Source of the DNA: Lacibacter sp. H407
GTDB lineage: Bacteria; Bacteroidota; Bacteroidia; Chitinophagales; Chitinophagaceae
Assembly: GCF_037892605.1 (NCBI RefSeq)
Contig: NZ_JBBKTU010000001.1
Location: forward strand, 4,216,001 to 4,280,000
Direction: 5' to 3'
Length of the DNA stretch: 64,000 nt
The translations under genes and the position numbers were made by a program. Below the pieces are notes generated by a model, which saw only the letters and a program-made list of their open reading frames with translations, made no database searches and was not told the origin of the DNA. Shown piece by piece: positions 62,370-64,000 of the stretch. Numbering within the stretch: position 1 is the first letter of the stretch; each line of letters opens with the position of its first letter.

Positions 62370-64000
62370 ATGTTGGCTGGTTTTCAGAATTTAACGTTTG
62401 AGTTTGGCGCAAGAGCTATTGTGGAAGATGCTACCTGGCATATCCATCCGAATGAGCGGATTGGCCTGATTGGTTATAATGGTACGGGTAAATCCACGCT
62501 ATTGAAGCTATTGGTGGGCGAATACTTACCATCGAAGGGAGAAGTGATCCGCAGCCGCAATACCAGTATTGGTTATCTGCACCAGGATCTGTTGAGTTTT
62601 GATACGTCTGAATCCATTTTACAGGTGGCATTGGGCGCATTCGAAAAAATATTGTTGCTCGAAAAGGAAATTGAAGAATTAGGTCTTCAGTTAGAAAAAA
62701 ATCATGAAGACGAGGCGTTGCTGCATTTGTATAGCGACAAGCTGCACGAAATGGATACGCTGGATGGGTACAACATCCATCATAAAACAGAAGAAATTCT
62801 GCAGGGGCTTGGTTTTGCCAACGCCGATCTGCAACGTCCATATAAAGAATTTAGTGGTGGTTGGCGCATGCGTGTGTTGCTGGCAAAAATGATCCTGCAA
62901 CAACCCGATCTATTGTTGTTGGATGAACCGACGAACCACCTTGATCTCCCAAGTATTGAATGGCTGGAGAAATATTTGCTGCACTACCAGGGTTCGGTAG
63001 TGATCGTATCGCATGATCGTTGGTTCCTTGATCGTATGGTGACGAAGATCGTGGAAGTGTTTCAGCAAGACTTACATATTTATGGCGGCAATTATTCTTT
63101 CTATCTCAAAGAAAAAGAGATCCGGATGGAATTGCAGCAAAAAGCATTTGAGAATCAGCAAGACTTTATTCGTCAGCAGGAACGTTTTATCGAACGCTTC
63201 CGTGCAAAAGCAAGTAAGGCGGCCGCTGCACAAACAGCTATCAAGAAATTAGAAAAGCTGGATGTACTGGAAGCGCCTTCCAGCGATCGGCCAAACATCC
63301 GCATCAACTTTGCGGTTGATAAAATGCCGGGTAAAGTATTGTGCGAATTAAAACATGTAAGCAAACATTACGGTGAAAATAAAATTGTAACAAACGCAAG
63401 TGCAGAAATTGAACGGGGCGATAAAATTGCATTGATCGGTGCGAATGGTAAAGGTAAATCTACCCTGCTCCGCATTATTGCCGGTGTTGAACAATATGAA
63501 GGCGAACGTAAATGGGGCCATAATGTGGACGAGAGTTTTTATGCACAGCATCAATTGGAATCATTAGGTCTTAATCATACACTGCTTGATGAATTAAAAA
63601 CCTGCAGCACGCAGAAAACCGACCAGGAATTACGCACCCTGCTTGGTTGCTTTTTATTTGGTGGCGATGATATCGATAAAAAGATCAAAGTATTGAGTGG
63701 TGGTGAAAAAGCAAGAATTGCGTTGGCGAAAACGATCATCAGCAAGGCCAATTTCCTGATGCTTGATGAACCGACGAACCACCTTGATATGCATTCGGTT
63801 GAATTGCTGATCGAAGCATTGAACAAATACCAGGGCAGTATTATTTTAGTGAGTCACGATCGTTTCTTTGTATCGCAAACAGCGAATAAGATCTGGGAAA
63901 TTGTGGATGAAGAGATCAAAGAATTCAAAGGCACTTACACGGAATATTTAGAGTGGAAAGAACGGATGGCGAAAAAAGCAGCCGATAATAAAGAGCTTAC
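62370..64000 (+). CDS. ABC-F family ATPase (C-terminus beyond window)
   Basis: The ATG at 62370 opens a frame of at least 543 residues, still open at the window end. Two ATPase domains are seen. The first has Walker A GYNGTGKST, signature SGGWRMRV and Walker B LLLLDEPTNHLD. The second has GANGKGKST, SGGEKARIA and LMLDEPTNHLD. Between them lies the charged P-site tRNA-interaction linker (QQERFIERFRAKASKAAAAQ). There are no membrane segments, so it acts on the ribosome. An EttA/Uup/YbiT-type housekeeping role is likely. Confidence 0.95.
   Translation, partial: MLAGFQNLTFEFGARAIVEDATWHIHPNERIGLIGYNGTGKSTLLKLLVGEYLPSKGEVIRSRNTSIGYLHQDLLSFDTSESILQVALGAFEKILLLEKEIEELGLQLEKNHEDEALLHLYSDKLHEMDTLDGYNIHHKTEEILQGLGFANADLQRPYKEFSGGWRMRVLLAKMILQQPDLLLLDEPTNHLDLPSIEWLEKYLLHYQGSVVIVSHDRWFLDRMVTKIVEVFQQDLHIYGGNYSFYLKEKEIRMELQQKAFENQQDFIRQQERFIERFRAKASKAAAAQTAIKKLEKLDVLEAPSSDRPNIRINFAVDKMPGKVLCELKHVSKHYGENKIVTNASAEIERGDKIALIGANGKGKSTLLRIIAGVEQYEGERKWGHNVDESFYAQHQLESLGLNHTLLDELKTCSTQKTDQELRTLLGCFLFGGDDIDKKIKVLSGGEKARIALAKTIISKANFLMLDEPTNHLDMHSVELLIEALNKYQGSIILVSHDRFFVSQTANKIWEIVDEEIKEFKGTYTEYLEWKERMAKKAADNKEL

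Overview
This window comes from a chromosome of the phylum Bacteroidota, most likely a Chitinophagaceae-type bacterium; that is an inference from content, since no 16S rRNA is present. The support is: TonB-dependent receptors with a carboxypeptidase-regulatory N-terminal domain, many exported proteins ending their signal peptide in xAQ, DUF2851/DUF2520/BrxA-type proteins, a short PLP arginine decarboxylase, a UbiA-Maf pair, and several upstream regions with the Bacteroidota -7 box TAnnTTTG.

Positions 1-23661 form one unbroken minus-strand block of 15 genes that looks like a pectin/rhamnogalacturonan utilisation operon. Reading in the direction of transcription: a MaoC-type hydratase, a sugar-binding-protein homologue with no signal peptide, two paralogous class III CoA-transferases, a sugar-acid lactonase, a RhaT-type rhamnose symporter, a Gfo/Idh/MocA oxidoreductase, a pectate lyase, a large unassigned glycosidase-like protein, a GH28 polygalacturonase, a GH95 alpha-L-fucosidase/galactosidase with an inserted domain, a GH2 enzyme with a malectin-like domain, a GH78 alpha-L-rhamnosidase, a zinc alcohol dehydrogenase, and a GH2 beta-galactosidase cut by the window edge. 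The enzymes would release L-rhamnose, galacturonate, galactose and L-fucose/L-galactose; the symporter, lactonase and dehydrogenases fit their uptake and oxidation. No SusC/SusD pair or regulator is seen. The first four genes are the unexplained part: CoA chemistry plus an apparently cytosolic solute-binding protein, in tight translational coupling, placed ahead of the carbohydrate genes. A tRNA-Pro(CGG) lies just upstream, and a 14-bp palindrome lies in front of the first gene.

Positions 23900-34700 hold mainly housekeeping and hypothetical genes: an NAGPA-type phosphodiester glycosidase with lipA, an OsmC protein, DUF2851, maf-ubiA-kdsC-DUF2520, an alpha/beta hydrolase and two exported proteins of unknown role. 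Positions 34700-43800 carry topA (preceded by a 42-bp perfect palindrome), a ParE/RelE-type toxin-antitoxin pair set directly behind the topA terminator, a BtuB-like receptor, an ALDH7 aldehyde dehydrogenase and a subtilase. Positions 43800-53600 carry dinB-like, the RNase P RNA, brxA-like, hsp20, exported hypotheticals, a speA-like decarboxylase and the thrS-infC-rpmI-rplT translation cluster. Positions 53600-64000 hold exported hypotheticals, a D-threonine aldolase-like PLP enzyme, a GreA/Rnk-like factor, an SDR, a TonB-dependent receptor, a DUF3347 lipoprotein and an ABC-F ATPase cut by the window edge.

Across the window at least three families of short dispersed repeats lie between genes, and in several cases the ends of proteins, and one signal peptide, are encoded inside them.
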